Assembly: GCA_009885805.1 (NCBI GenBank)
Contig: VFJZ01000030.1
Coordinates: 54,125-118,124, forward strand
Reading direction: 5' to 3'
Source of the DNA: Actinomycetota bacterium
GTDB lineage: Bacteria; Actinomycetota; Thermoleophilia; Gaiellales; F1-60-MAGs149
DNA: 64,000 nt
Numbering within the stretch: the stretch's first letter is position 1; each line of letters begins with the position of its first letter. Below the pieces are notes generated by a model. The model did no database searches. It saw only the letters and a list, made by a program, of their open reading frames with translations, and was not told where the DNA came from. Below are positions 35,575-47,534 of the stretch, piece after piece. A program made the translations under genes and the position numbers.

Positions 35575-35588
35575 CGCGACGAACCGTA

Positions 35589-35594
35589 CACCTG
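35589..35594 (-). promoter_or_regulatory. -10 element TACGGT for the unknown gene-fgd operon
   Basis: Minus-strand TACGGT is followed by ACC-free leader of 8 bases and then ATG 35574. The gap to secA also holds the secA box, so the two promoters are back to back. Confidence 0.4.
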
Positions 35595-35643
35595 GCCTGG
35601 CGGCATGGCGCCAGCAGGCAGCGGCGGTCGCGGCGCCAGGCGG

Positions 35644-35649
35644 TAGGCT
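35644..35649 (+). promoter_or_regulatory. -10 element TAGGCT before secA
   Basis: TAGGCT is followed by 7 bases and the ATG of secA at 35657, without a ribosome binding site. Confidence 0.45.
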
Positions 35650-35656
35650 TCGAGTC

Positions 35657-38279
<2,623 letters not shown>

Positions 38280-38302
<23 letters not shown>

Positions 38303-38843
38303 GCACCACGATCTCGTCTGCCGCGCGCGCGACTGCCTCGTCGTAGCTCCCGCCGAACAGGCGCCGGACGAGATCGGTGTCGAGCCAGGCCGGCGGCTCC
38401 TCGACGCCGGCGATCGCGGCGTGTGAGCTCCAGCGGTAGTCGAGCGGGTCGTCGACGATGCCGGCGGCGACCGGGTTCAGCGCGATGTATCCCGCAACGC
38501 GGATGAGGGAGTCGTGCGTCGCCAGTGCGCTCGACCCGAAGCGTCCGGCGACGACGTGTCCGAACCGATCTCGTCGCCGGTTCAGCCGGCGGGCGATGTC
38601 GCCACCGATGAGGTGCATGCCGCGGACGAGGTCGTCATGCGGTGCCTGGACGGCGCGGTGGTAGTGCGTCCGCATCAGGCAGTAGCCGTGGACGCGCAGG
38701 TGGTGGCGGGTCGCTGCGGTGCCGACGCTGTCCAGGTATGCCAGACAGTCCTCGTCGTCGGCGAAGTATGCGAGTCCACCAGTGCCGCGGCTGTAGACGT
38801 GGTAGAAGCGGATCGGGGACACCTCGCGTGGTCGGCGAGCCAT
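38280..38843 (-). CDS. REP-associated tyrosine transposase (RAYT, Y1_Tnp/HUH family)
   Basis: RAYTs are single-copy, chromosomally tamed relatives of the IS200/IS605 transposase that bind and process REP palindromes. From ATG 38843 the 187-residue protein begins MARRPREVSPIRFYHVYSRG. The HUH metal site appears as LMRTHYHRAVQAP, and the catalytic-tyrosine region is VAGYIALNPVAAGI followed by DYRWSSHAAI, as in RAYTs. A longer open frame to 38990 is not protein-like. REP palindromes lie 133 to 201 bases upstream of its start. The gene is convergent with secA and overlaps its end. There are no terminal repeats of an IS. Confidence 0.88.
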
Positions 38844-38975
38844 GGGTCGACGGTACGTGCCGCGCGGGTGGCGTGCCGCGCGCGCTTCGTGACGACTTCG
38901 AGTTCGCGGCGCCTCGTTCCGCGAGCCCCTGTCACCAGGGAGTGCCGCTTCGGGACGGGCGTGCGCCAGAAACCC

Positions 38976-39044
38976 GGGGCCTGTCCCCATGCCGGCCGTG
39001 CGCGGGGCCAGGCCCCGGGCTGGCCCGGGGTGGGGCCAGGCCCC
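38976..39044. repeat. REP (BIME-like) cluster beside the RAYT gene
   Basis: Three 13-base palindromes: GGGGCCTGTCCCC at 38976-38988, and GGGGCCAGGCCCC at 39004-39016 and 39032-39044, the last two in inverse orientation to the first. Between the latter is a perfect hairpin, CCCCGGGC-TG-GCCCGGGG (39013-39030). The cluster ends 22 bases before the prfB start. The association with a RAYT gene and dispersed copies at 9.8 and 63.5 kb identifies it as a REP family. Confidence 0.85.
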
Positions 39045-39050
39045 GCCCGC

Positions 39051-39056
39051 TACCCT
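39051..39056 (+). promoter_or_regulatory. -10 element TACCCT before prfB
   Basis: TACCCT ends 10 bases before the prfB ATG and begins 7 bases after the last REP palindrome. It would give a very short leader. Confidence 0.4.
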
Positions 39057-39066
39057 TCGCTGCGAG

Positions 39067-40201
39067 ATGGCCGACGCCGAACCCGTTCAGGAACCCGAAG
39101 ATCTCGCTGCGGCCGTCGAGGAGTTGAGGGCCCGGCTCGTCTGGGTCCGTGATTACCTTTGACCCGGCGCGACTGAGCGACCGTGTCGGCGCCCTCGACG
39201 AACTGATCGGCGCCACCGGCTTCTGGGACGACACCCGCGCGGCCGGCAAGGTCAGCGCCGAGCGGGCGCGCCTGGCCCGCGAGTTCGATCTCTACCAGCG
39301 CCTCGCCCGCGACCTCGACGACCTGCCGACCATGCTCGAACTGGCCGAGGACGACGCGGGCATGGCGGCCGAACTGGCCGACACCGTCCGCCGCGTCCGC
39401 GACGAGATCGACACCCTGCAGGAGGCGGCGCTCTTCACCGGCGAGTACGACGCGGGGCCGGCGGTCGTGTCGATCAACGCCGGCGCCGGCGGCACCGACG
39501 CCCAGGACTGGGCTGAGATCCTGCTGCGGATGTACCTGCGCTGGGCCGAGCGCCGAGGCTTCAAGGCGGCGCTGATCGAGGCGACGGCTGGTGACGAGGC
39601 GGGCGTGAAATCTGCCACGTTCACCCTGGAGGGCGACAACGCCTACGGCATCATCCAGGCCGAGAAGGGCGTCCATCGCCTCGTCCGGCTGAGCCCGTTC
39701 GACAAGGACCACCGCCGGCACACGGCGTTCGCCAGCCTCACGACCGCACCGTGGCTCGACGAGGACGTCAACGTCGAGATCGACGAGAAGGACCTACGCA
39801 TCGACACGTACCGCGCCCAGGGCGCCGGCGGCCAGCACGTCAACAAGACGGATTCGGCTGTCCGCATCACGCATCTGCCGTCCGGACTCGTCGTCCAGTG
39901 CCAGAACGAACGCTCACAGCAGCAGAACCGGCAGGTCGCGATGCGCGTGCTCAAGAGCCGGCTGCTCGAACTCGAGATCAAGCGTCGCGAGGCCGAACTG
40001 GCGAAAGAACGTGGCGAGGCGCAGGACATCTCGTTCGGGAGTCAAATCCGCAGCTATGTCCTGCACCCGTACACGATGGTCAACGATCACCGCACGGGCC
40101 TCAAGAACGGCAACGCGACCGCCGTCCTCGACGGCGATCTCGACCCCTTCATCCGATCGTTCCTGCTGGGTAGCGCAACCGGGGACGGCGCCAAGAACTA
40201 G
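39067..40201 (+). CDS. prfB: Peptide chain release factor 2, with programmed +1 frameshift
   Basis: RF2 ends translation at UGA and UAA. Frame 1 runs from ATG 39067 (MADAEPVQEPEDLAAAVEEL) for 31 codons to CTT, then TGA at 39160-39162. Translation shifts by +1 at CTT TGA C and continues with GAC at 39161 (DPARLSDRVGALDELIGATG) to 40201, in total 377 residues. The SPF codon-recognition tripeptide is in RLVRLSPFD and the GGQ motif in AQGAGGQHVNKTDSAV. The shift autoregulates RF2 level. It is followed by ftsE and ftsX, a common actinobacterial and Firmicutes order. Confidence 0.97.
39157..39163 (+). promoter_or_regulatory. prfB recoding site CTTTGAC
   Basis: The slippery codon CTT is followed by an in-frame TGA and C, the conserved RF2 +1 frameshift signal. 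The usual AGGGGG-like internal Shine-Dalgarno element 3 bases upstream of CTT is not present; the bases are GTCCGTGATTAC. Confidence 0.93.
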
Positions 40202-40273
40202 CCTCGTTAGCAGGCATATCACGGCGAACCGCCATGACCGTCGGGCGTCGTCGGTTACCCTGGTGCCCAGGGC

Positions 40274-41224
40274 ATGCTGAAGCGTGAGTCCACCAGCCGG
40301 ACGGAGTCGGCCGCTCCGAGCGCACCGATCGAGCCCCTCGAGACGTTTGCGTTCGAGACGGTGCCGGCAGCCTCTGCCGCACCGGTCACTCCCGTCGTTC
40401 TGAGCGACGCGGAGCGGCTCGCGATCGACCGTGCAAACGAGGAGGCCCGCCGCCGGCGCCTCGAGGCGTACGAGCAGATGGCGCCCGCCACGGGTGAGTA
40501 CGAGCGGCCGGTCGCGCCGAAGCAGAGCGCGATGATCCTGCTCGAGAACGTGACGAAGGTGTATCCCGGCAACGTCGTCGGCCTGCGCGACGTCTCGCTG
40601 CAGATCGACAAGGGCGAGTGGGTCTTCCTGGTCGGCGCGTCGGGCTCGGGCAAGTCGACGATGATCAAGCTGCTGCTGAAGGAGATCGACGCCACCCGCG
40701 GCAACGTGATCCTCGGTGGCCGGTCGCTGTCGAAGCTGCGTCGCTCCCGGATACCGCAGCTGCGCCGCAACATCGGCTGCGTCTTCCAGGACTTCAAGCT
40801 GCTGCCCAACCGCACCGTCTTCGACAACGTCGCCTACGCGCTCGAAGTGCAGGGGCAACGACGTGCCGACATCGAGCGGAAGGTGCCGGAGATCATCTCG
40901 CTGGTCGGGCTCGGCGACAAGGTCGAGAAGTTCCCGCACGAGCTGTCAGGCGGGCAGCAGCAGCGGGTGTCGATCGCCCGGGCGTTCGTGAACCACCCGC
41001 CGTTGCTGATCTGTGACGAGCCGACCGGCAACCTCGACCCCGACACGTCGATCGGGATCATGCAGCTGCTCTACCGCATCCAGCGCACCGGCACGACCGT
41101 GCTGATGGCGACCCACGATCGCGAGATGGTCGACAAGATGCGGCGCCGTGTTGTCGCACTGGAAGACGGCCGCATCGTCCGCGACGACCGCCGCGGCGGG
41201 TACATCTCGGAGGACGTCGCGTGA
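40274..41224 (+). CDS. ftsE: Cell division ATP-binding protein FtsE with N-terminal extension
   Basis: FtsE with FtsX controls peptidoglycan hydrolases at the septum. The ABC domain has Walker A GASGSGKSTMIK (near residue 122), Q-loop VFQDFKLLPNRTVFDNVAYA, signature ELSGGQQQRVSIARAF and Walker B LLICDEPTGNLD. FtsE is normally about 225 residues; this frame has 316 because of an Ala/Pro/Glu-rich extension of about 86 residues. An internal ATG at 40532 (MILLENVTKVYPG) would give a normal length. The upstream start has a TACCCT box 12 bases ahead, so the extension may be real. It overlaps ftsX by 4 bases. Confidence 0.92.
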   Translation: MLKRESTSRTESAAPSAPIEPLETFAFETVPAASAAPVTPVVLSDAERLAIDRANEEARRRRLEAYEQMAPATGEYERPVAPKQSAMILLENVTKVYPGNVVGLRDVSLQIDKGEWVFLVGASGSGKSTMIKLLLKEIDATRGNVILGGRSLSKLRRSRIPQLRRNIGCVFQDFKLLPNRTVFDNVAYALEVQGQRRADIERKVPEIISLVGLGDKVEKFPHELSGGQQQRVSIARAFVNHPPLLICDEPTGNLDPDTSIGIMQLLYRIQRTGTTVLMATHDREMVDKMRRRVVALEDGRIVRDDRRGGYISEDVA

Positions 41225-42129
41225 CCAGCGGACGCTTCAGATGGTTCTTCGCCGAGGCGGCGAAGTCGCTCCGGTCGAACTTCTCGACGACGCTGGCGGC
41301 GGTCGTCACCGTGCTGATCGTCCTGTTCCTGTTCGGCGTTGGCGCCGCGCTCGGGTCGTACATCTACTCCTACACGGAGAAGGTGCGCAGCGACGTCACG
41401 ATCAAGGTCTGGATCAGCGACAAGGCGACCGACTCCGAGAAGAAGACGATCCAGGATCGCCTCGTCGCGGACGACCGTGTGGAGCGTGATTCGCTTCTGT
41501 TCTTCACGAAGGAGGAGGCGCTCGCCGAGGCCAGGAAGCGCTTCTCTGCCGAGGCGATCCGCATCCTCGTCGGCAATCCCTTCCCGGCGCGCTTCGAGAT
41601 CAAGGCCAAGGACCCCGACCAGAGCGCTGAGATCGCCGCGGCCGTGGCGGGGATGAAGGGCCTTGAGAAGTCAACGTCAGAGCTCCCGAACCCGGACTAC
41701 GGATCGCAGACTGCCGACAAGGTGCTGTCGACCGCCGGGGTGATCGAGGCCGTGATCGCCGGCATGGCAATCATCCTCGCGATCGCCGCCGTGCTCCTGA
41801 TCGGCAACACCATCCGCCTCTCCATCTTCGCCCGGCGGCGTGAGGTCGAGGTGATGAAGCTCGTCGGCGCGACGAACTGGTTCGTACGCTGGCCGTTCGT
41901 GCTCGAGGGCATGATCTGCGGCGTCGTCGGCGCGCTCGGGGCCGTCATCGTCCTACGCATCTCGTACGCCGCCATCCGTGGGTACTTCCAGACCGAGACG
42001 CTGTCCGGACAGGGTGGGACGGTCAGCGCGATGGCGTTCTGGCAACTGACGGTCCTCCTGCTCGTTGCCGGACTCGCCCTCGGCGCGGCCGGTTCGGGCC
42101 TGACGATGCGCAAGTTCCTGCGCATCTGA
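41221..42129 (+). CDS. ftsX: Cell division protein FtsX
   Basis: A 302-residue integral membrane partner of FtsE. The N-terminal helix (TLAAVVTVLIVLFLFGVGAA) is followed by an extracellular domain (about 45-160) and three C-terminal helices, one beginning VIEAVIAGMAIILAIAAVLL. The conserved REVEVMKLVGATNWFVRWPF loop precedes helix 3. GTG 41221 overlaps the ftsE stop. Downstream, after 7 bases, is the RNase R-family gene. Confidence 0.94.
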   Translation: MTSGRFRWFFAEAAKSLRSNFSTTLAAVVTVLIVLFLFGVGAALGSYIYSYTEKVRSDVTIKVWISDKATDSEKKTIQDRLVADDRVERDSLLFFTKEEALAEARKRFSAEAIRILVGNPFPARFEIKAKDPDQSAEIAAAVAGMKGLEKSTSELPNPDYGSQTADKVLSTAGVIEAVIAGMAIILAIAAVLLIGNTIRLSIFARRREVEVMKLVGATNWFVRWPFVLEGMICGVVGALGAVIVLRISYAAIRGYFQTETLSGQGGTVSAMAFWQLTVLLLVAGLALGAAGSGLTMRKFLRI

Positions 42130-42136
42130 GACGGCC

Positions 42137-43825
42137 ATGATCTGCTGCGAGGTCGTCCGCCGCGGACGGTTCCTCGTGGCCGAGTCGTTCCTCGCGCCCG
42201 GCGTGCCGCTCGCGCTCGGCCGGCGCGGATCCGCCGTTGCGATCGAGGGCGAACTCGTCCTCGTCGAGCCGGCGCCCGGTGGCGGGCGCGCACGCGTCGT
42301 GGAGCGGCTCGGCTCGCCGTTCCAGATCACGGCGCTGCTGCACGGGCTTGCCGGCGAGGCCGGTGTCACGGAGCCGCTCGACGGAGCCGCCGCGGGGGAG
42401 GCGGCTTCGCTGCCGGCCGATCCGCCGGCCCCGGCCGGCGACCGCAGCGACCGGCGTGGACTGCCGGCCTTCACGATCGACCCCGGTTCGGCGAAGGATC
42501 ACGACGACGCGCTCACGGTGGAGCGGGTCGACGGCGGGTTCGTGGTCGGCATCCACATCGCCGACGTCGCCGCCGTCGTCGCGGAAGGCTCCGCCATCGA
42601 CGCGTCCGCGAGCCGTCGCGGCTTCTCCTCCTACCTGCCCGGCCGCGTCGATCCGATGCTGCCACCGGCGCTGTCTGCCGGCCTCTGCAGCCTCGTGCCG
42701 GGACGCCCGCGTGACGTCATCACCGTCGAGGTGCCGTTCTCGGCCGATCTGACGCCTGGTCCCGCGTCGATCAGCCGCGGCCAGATCGTGTCCGTCGCGC
42801 GGCTCAGCTACGACGAGGCACAGCGGATCCTCGACGGCGCCGACCATGCAGTGGCGGATCCGGTCCGCGACGCGGCTCGCATCGCGATGTCGCTGCGAGC
42901 CGCCCGGTCGGCGCGCGGTGCGTTGCAGATCGTCTCCCGTGAGCTGGAGATCACCCTCACGGGAGACGAGATCGGAGAGATCAGGATCGCTGCCGAGCAC
43001 GCGGCCCACGCGCTGGTCGAGGAGTTGATGATCCTCGCCAACGTCGTCGTGGCCGAGTTTCTCACGCGCCGCAGGGCACGAGTGCTGTACCGCGTCCACG
43101 AGCCTCCGGACCCCGACGCCGTGCACCGCCTGCAGGCGCAACTCGCCGACCTCGGCGTGCCGACACCGCCGCTCCCGGACGTGGTAGCGCCTGCGGATGC
43201 GGCGGCGCTGATCGGCCGTATCGCCGCCGCGGTCGCCCGCTACGCGACGGCACACGGCCGCGGCGCCGAGGCGTGGACATCGCTCGTCCTGCGAGCCCTG
43301 ATGCAGGCTCGTTACGACCCGGTCGACATCGGGCACGCCGGCCTGGCCTCGCCGCACTACTGCCACTTCACGAGTCCGATCCGGCGTTATCCCGACCTCC
43401 TCGTCCATCGCGCGCTGGCGGGAGCGCTCGGCTGGTCGGCGGTTCCGTCCCGGGAAGGCCTCGACGACCTCGCGGTCGATCTCTCGCTGCGCGAGCGGGT
43501 GCTGTCGACGCTCGAGCGACGAGGCGATGGCATCTGCCTCGCACACCACCTCGACTCGGTGCGCCGGCCCGGTGACGACGACGTGTACCCCGGCGAGATT
43601 ACCGGCCTGATCGGTGGTGGCGTCTTCGTCCGCTTCGCCGGCGTCTACGACGGGATGATCTCGGCGCGTCGACTGGGCCGGGAGGAGTTCGACGTGTCGG
43701 AGCTGCAGACGGCGCTGGTCGGCCGTGACGGCCGCCGCTACCGCCTCGGCGACCGCGTCGAGGTCGCGGTCGAGCGCATCGACGTGCCGCGTGGCCGGGT
43801 TTCCCTCGACCTCATGTCACCGTAA
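42137..43825 (+). CDS. rnr: RNase II/RNase R-family exoribonuclease
   Basis: It degrades RNA 3' to 5'. The 562-residue protein has an N-terminal OB-like region, the RNB catalytic domain with TIDPGSAKDHDDALTVE (the DxxxAKDxDDA metal site, near residue 115), YLPGRVDPMLPPALSAGLCS, HFTSPIRRYPDLLVHRAL and a C-terminal S1 domain (GGVFVRFAGVYDGMISAR). It is shorter than E. coli RNase R (813) and of RNase II-like size. In many bacteria rnr adjoins smpB and ssrA; here an 8.3-kb block separates them. Confidence 0.9.
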   Translation: MICCEVVRRGRFLVAESFLAPGVPLALGRRGSAVAIEGELVLVEPAPGGGRARVVERLGSPFQITALLHGLAGEAGVTEPLDGAAAGEAASLPADPPAPAGDRSDRRGLPAFTIDPGSAKDHDDALTVERVDGGFVVGIHIADVAAVVAEGSAIDASASRRGFSSYLPGRVDPMLPPALSAGLCSLVPGRPRDVITVEVPFSADLTPGPASISRGQIVSVARLSYDEAQRILDGADHAVADPVRDAARIAMSLRAARSARGALQIVSRELEITLTGDEIGEIRIAAEHAAHALVEELMILANVVVAEFLTRRRARVLYRVHEPPDPDAVHRLQAQLADLGVPTPPLPDVVAPADAAALIGRIAAAVARYATAHGRGAEAWTSLVLRALMQARYDPVDIGHAGLASPHYCHFTSPIRRYPDLLVHRALAGALGWSAVPSREGLDDLAVDLSLRERVLSTLERRGDGICLAHHLDSVRRPGDDDVYPGEITGLIGGGVFVRFAGVYDGMISARRLGREEFDVSELQTALVGRDGRRYRLGDRVEVAVERIDVPRGRVSLDLMSP

Positions 43826-43845
43826 CGGGGATCGCACCGAAACGG

Positions 43846-45615
43846 TCAGGGCGTGGCCGGGGCCGGTGCGGACGCCGGTGCGGGCGCGGTGCTCGGACGC
43901 GGGAGCAGCAGCGCGCCGACGAGCGCGGCGGCCGCGAGGACGACGGCCGCGACGGGCATCGCCAACGTCGGTCCGCCGAGCCGGTGGAGGAGCGGCGCGA
44001 CGGCGAAGCCGACGAGCATCCCCGCCGAACCGACGGTGTGGGCGACGCCGAACACGCGACCCTGAACGTGTTCCGGCGCCGCGCGCTGCACGAGGGTGTC
44101 GAAGACCGTCTCCGTGACCCCGTCGAACAGCCCGATCACCAGCAGCGCGAGGAGCAGGGTCGTCGCGATCGCCGAATCGCCGGCGAGTGCTGCGGCCCCG
44201 GCCATGCCGAGCAGGGCAACGGCGATCGTTCGGCCCCGTACGTGCTCGGCCGGGATGATCGCGCCCAGCGCCTGCCCGAGGAGGAGGCCGACCCCGATCG
44301 TGCCGATGCCGATGCCGTACGCCAGCCCCTCGTCGACATTGCCCAGTACCTGTGGCAGGGCGGCGTTGACCAGTCCGGTGGCGAGGCACGCGACCGCGAA
44401 CATCGAGATCAGCGGGATCGCCAGAGCGATCCCCCAGGTCGATGCGGGAACGGTGGTTGCAGCGTCGCCCGCCGACGCCGGGGCGGGTGTCACGAGGTCG
44501 CGGAGATGCGCGTAGCCGATGGCGGTGAGGCCGCAGACCACCGCGGCGCCGACGACAACCGGCACGACCTCGCTGACGATGGCGAGCAGTCCGGCGCCGA
44601 GTGCGCCGCCCGCCATCGCCAGTCCGCGGGCGGTACCGACGAGGCCATTGGCCGCCGGCAGCTGCCGGTCATCCCGATCGATCGTCGCGGTGACGATCGA
44701 TCGGGCGGCGGCGTCCGACGACGCGCCGGCCAGCGATCCGAGGGTGAAGAGCGCGTAGGCGGGCACGGCACTGTCGAGCAGCAACGCAACTGCCGTCGCT
44801 GTGAGCAGGGCCGCCTGGGCCAACTGGGTGAGGAGGAGGAGCCGGGCCGGGCCCCAGTGATCCGCCATTCGCCCACCGACCCACGGCGCCGCGATCCCCG
44901 CCAGACCGCGGAGCAGCAGGACCGTCGTGGACGCGACGAGGCCGCCAACGTGGCCGTAGGCCCAGCCGACCATGGAGGCCGCGACGAGCCAGCCGGCGGC
45001 AGTCGACAGCAGCTGGAGCGTCAGGAACAGGCGGAACGAGGCGTGGCGCAGAGGTGCTCGCAGCGGGTGCCGCTCGCCTGCGGGATCGGGTGGGCGACAG
45101 GCGCGGTAGACGATCACGAACGCGCCCGCGAACAGCAGTACGTCGCCGACGCTGATGGCGGTGGTGACGGGAGACGCCGGCAGGGCGAAGATGTCGCCGA
45201 GGAACGCGAGGCGCGTGTGTGCGTCGATCAGGACGGTGTTGTTGTACACGCCGTCGGACCAGAGGCGGAGCGGCCAGCCTGACGCCACCGCCGCCTCCGG
45301 GCCGACGGGCATCAAGCCGCCGTTGACCGCGATCACCAGCGTGTTGGAGCCGACGCCAGCCGCCATCAAGGCCATTCCCGCGATCCGGCGGTTGACGACG
45401 AGGAAGACGAGGACCAGGACGTACGAGACGATGTGGCCGAGGCGGACGAGCTCGTCGTTGCCCGGCGCGAGCGGCGTGAAGATGACCAGCTGGATGGCGA
45501 GAGCTACGCCGATCACCGCCGAGGCACGGAATTTCAGGCCGGCCAGGCCCGACAGCCTGCCGCCGAGCGCCCACGTCAGGAACACCGCGATCACCGTTGC
45601 GAGGAGCAGCGTCAT
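43846..45615 (-). CDS. DUF5317 domain fused to a major facilitator transporter
   Basis: A 589-residue membrane protein. The first 165 residues (LLLATVIAVFLTWALGGRL, VNGGLMPVGPEAA, DAHTRLAFLGDIFALPA) match the DUF5317 family, a small membrane protein usually encoded on its own. The rest is an MFS transporter of about 12 helices with WVGGRMADHWGPARLLLL. The C-terminus is an Ala/Pro tail. ATG 45615 overlaps the stop of the HD-GYP gene (ATGA), so they are coupled. The substrate is unknown; export of the small peptide encoded upstream is a speculative possibility. Confidence 0.82.
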   Translation of the reverse strand: MTLLLATVIAVFLTWALGGRLSGLAGLKFRASAVIGVALAIQLVIFTPLAPGNDELVRLGHIVSYVLVLVFLVVNRRIAGMALMAAGVGSNTLVIAVNGGLMPVGPEAAVASGWPLRLWSDGVYNNTVLIDAHTRLAFLGDIFALPASPVTTAISVGDVLLFAGAFVIVYRACRPPDPAGERHPLRAPLRHASFRLFLTLQLLSTAAGWLVAASMVGWAYGHVGGLVASTTVLLLRGLAGIAAPWVGGRMADHWGPARLLLLTQLAQAALLTATAVALLLDSAVPAYALFTLGSLAGASSDAAARSIVTATIDRDDRQLPAANGLVGTARGLAMAGGALGAGLLAIVSEVVPVVVGAAVVCGLTAIGYAHLRDLVTPAPASAGDAATTVPASTWGIALAIPLISMFAVACLATGLVNAALPQVLGNVDEGLAYGIGIGTIGVGLLLGQALGAIIPAEHVRGRTIAVALLGMAGAAALAGDSAIATTLLLALLVIGLFDGVTETVFDTLVQRAAPEHVQGRVFGVAHTVGSAGMLVGFAVAPLLHRLGGPTLAMPVAAVVLAAAALVGALLLPRPSTAPAPASAPAPATP

Positions 45616-47519
45616 GCCGCAGCCGCATCCGTCGGAGCGACGTACAACGCCAGAGCGATCGACGGTGGTCCGGGAGGGCTGGCGATGGCGTCCGCGATGC
45701 GCCCCGGTAACGCCCGCTCGGTCGCGATGCCGATCCATCCGGTGGGTGACGGGACGACCCGAACGTGGAGGTGGTCGACATCGCCCACCCAGCCATGACC
45801 CGGCCGGAGGTCAGCGGCGACCCGCACCAGGCGCTCTTCCAGCGCGGAGACGAGATCCGCGGCCGTAGCGGCTCCCCGTGACTCGCTGGAGCATAGAACG
45901 AGCGAGCCGTCGCGGTCGGCCGAGATGGCACCGGCCCAGATGACTCCCGCGACCGGATCGAGGATGTCGGCGAGTGCGGTAACGGTCAGATCAGGGTCGG
46001 AGTCGGCGAGACCGGCGAGAGCGGTGTCGATCCTCCTGCGCCGACGCGCGGTCATGATCGCTGCGGCAGAGGCGAGTCCGACCGCCACCGAGATGAGGCT
46101 CGCCGCCACCTCGGGCAGGATGGCGGCAACGACGACGAGCGCAGCTGCGGCCGCGGCGAGGAGCCGCGCGCCAAGGCGCCGCAGCTCGGACTGCGCCCTC
46201 GTGACGGCACCGCGCGGGTCTGCGGTCGTCGCATCGCGCAGGCCAGTGCGAAGGTCGGCGATCGTCCCGGCCTCGAGCACCTCTTCGATCGGGCGCCCGG
46301 ACTGGACGGCGAGAAAGGCCCGGCCCAGATCCGGATGAAACTGGCTGCCGAGGCCGTCCGCGATACGACCGGCCGCCACCTCGGCCGTCATCCCGTCGCG
46401 GTAGGGACGGCGTGAGGTCATCGCATCCCAGCTGTCCGCGAGAACGAGACAGTGCGCGGCGAGGGAGACCTGGGCGCCGGGGACGGCGTAGTACCCGGCC
46501 CCATCGAAGCGCTCGTGGTGCAGGGCGACCGCCTGCGCCTCCCGCCGCGCGAAGCCGAACGCCGCGAGCAGCCGCGCCGACACCCGGGGATGCTGGCGCA
46601 TCTGCTCGAACTCCTCGTCGTCGAGGGGCCCGGGTTTGCCGAGGACCGAGCGGTCGACCATGATCTTCCCGAGATCGTGGAGCCGGCCCGCCCGCGTCAG
46701 CGTCTCGACGTCGTGGTCGGGGAGGCGGAGGGCCGTCGCCAGCTGTCGGACGAGCTCCCCGACGCGGTGCGAGTGGTCGAACGTGGCCGGATCGCGCTCG
46801 TCGACGATGCTGGCGAGGCGAGTCAGCGCGAGTTCCGTCTCGCGGTGCAGCGCCGCGGCTCGCGCGTGCGCCCGGAAGACGGCGATGAGGAGTGGTACGA
46901 GCAATGGCGTGAAGAGGGGCGCGGTGGTCGCGAGACCCACGAACACGATGCCGAGCGAGTATTCTGTGATCTGTGGCGCGGTCGCCATGGATGCGTAGCC
47001 CGAGATGCTCGCGAGCAGCGAGGCGCCCTTCGTCGAGCCGACCACCGAGCCGACGACGATGATCTGCACCGCGAGGTGCACGGCGACCAGGACAGAGAGC
47101 GCCAGGAGGCCACGCAGGTCGACAGGCGTCCCGGTCGAGACCAGGTCGTGGGCGATCGCACCCCAGACGCCGGCAATGCCGTACGCGGCGGCATTGAACA
47201 GGTACCGTACGGCCTCCTCGCCCCGGACGAAGTCGACGACGGCGAGGGCGACGAACGCGATTGCGCCAGCCGGCGCCGGACCGAACAGGGCTGCCGCCGC
47301 AACCAGGATCGAGGTCGAGAAGGTGAACGTCGGCATGCGCGCCGTGCCGTCGCCCCGGACGCTCAGCAACTCCCCGAAGACCGCGACCGTCGCGACTGCG
47401 ATCCAGGCGAGCGGCTCTCCTCGGGCTGGCTCCTCAACGGCGACCGCCGCCGAGACGAGCGCGGCGGCGGCGGTCAACCCGAGGAGGACCCGCGTTCTAG
47501 CGGGAAGGCGCGACATCAT
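45612..47519 (-). CDS. Membrane-anchored HD-GYP phosphodiesterase
   Basis: A 635-residue protein with about six N-terminal membrane helices (residues 1-215), an HD-GYP domain (about 225-400), two more helices (near 450-490) and a C-terminal domain of about 140 residues. The HD site is RAGRLHDLGKIMVDRS. The second motif reads HHERFDGAGYYAVPG, so the usual GYP is GYY and substrate specificity is uncertain. The membrane part resembles MASE-type sensor modules. It is 15 bases downstream of a small secretory-like peptide gene and coupled to the DUF5317-MFS gene; together they look like one signalling operon. Confidence 0.83.
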   Translation of the reverse strand: MMSRLPARTRVLLGLTAAAALVSAAVAVEEPARGEPLAWIAVATVAVFGELLSVRGDGTARMPTFTFSTSILVAAAALFGPAPAGAIAFVALAVVDFVRGEEAVRYLFNAAAYGIAGVWGAIAHDLVSTGTPVDLRGLLALSVLVAVHLAVQIIVVGSVVGSTKGASLLASISGYASMATAPQITEYSLGIVFVGLATTAPLFTPLLVPLLIAVFRAHARAAALHRETELALTRLASIVDERDPATFDHSHRVGELVRQLATALRLPDHDVETLTRAGRLHDLGKIMVDRSVLGKPGPLDDEEFEQMRQHPRVSARLLAAFGFARREAQAVALHHERFDGAGYYAVPGAQVSLAAHCLVLADSWDAMTSRRPYRDGMTAEVAAGRIADGLGSQFHPDLGRAFLAVQSGRPIEEVLEAGTIADLRTGLRDATTADPRGAVTRAQSELRRLGARLLAAAAAALVVVAAILPEVAASLISVAVGLASAAAIMTARRRRRIDTALAGLADSDPDLTVTALADILDPVAGVIWAGAISADRDGSLVLCSSESRGAATAADLVSALEERLVRVAADLRPGHGWVGDVDHLHVRVVPSPTGWIGIATERALPGRIADAIASPPGPPSIALALYVAPTDAAAA

Positions 47520-47534
47520 GCATGGCGCGGGGCG

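Noticed and set aside
38844..38990. Longer N-terminus of the RAYT protein
   Set aside because: The extra residues would run through a REP palindrome and do not resemble RAYT proteins; ATG 38843 fits the family start.
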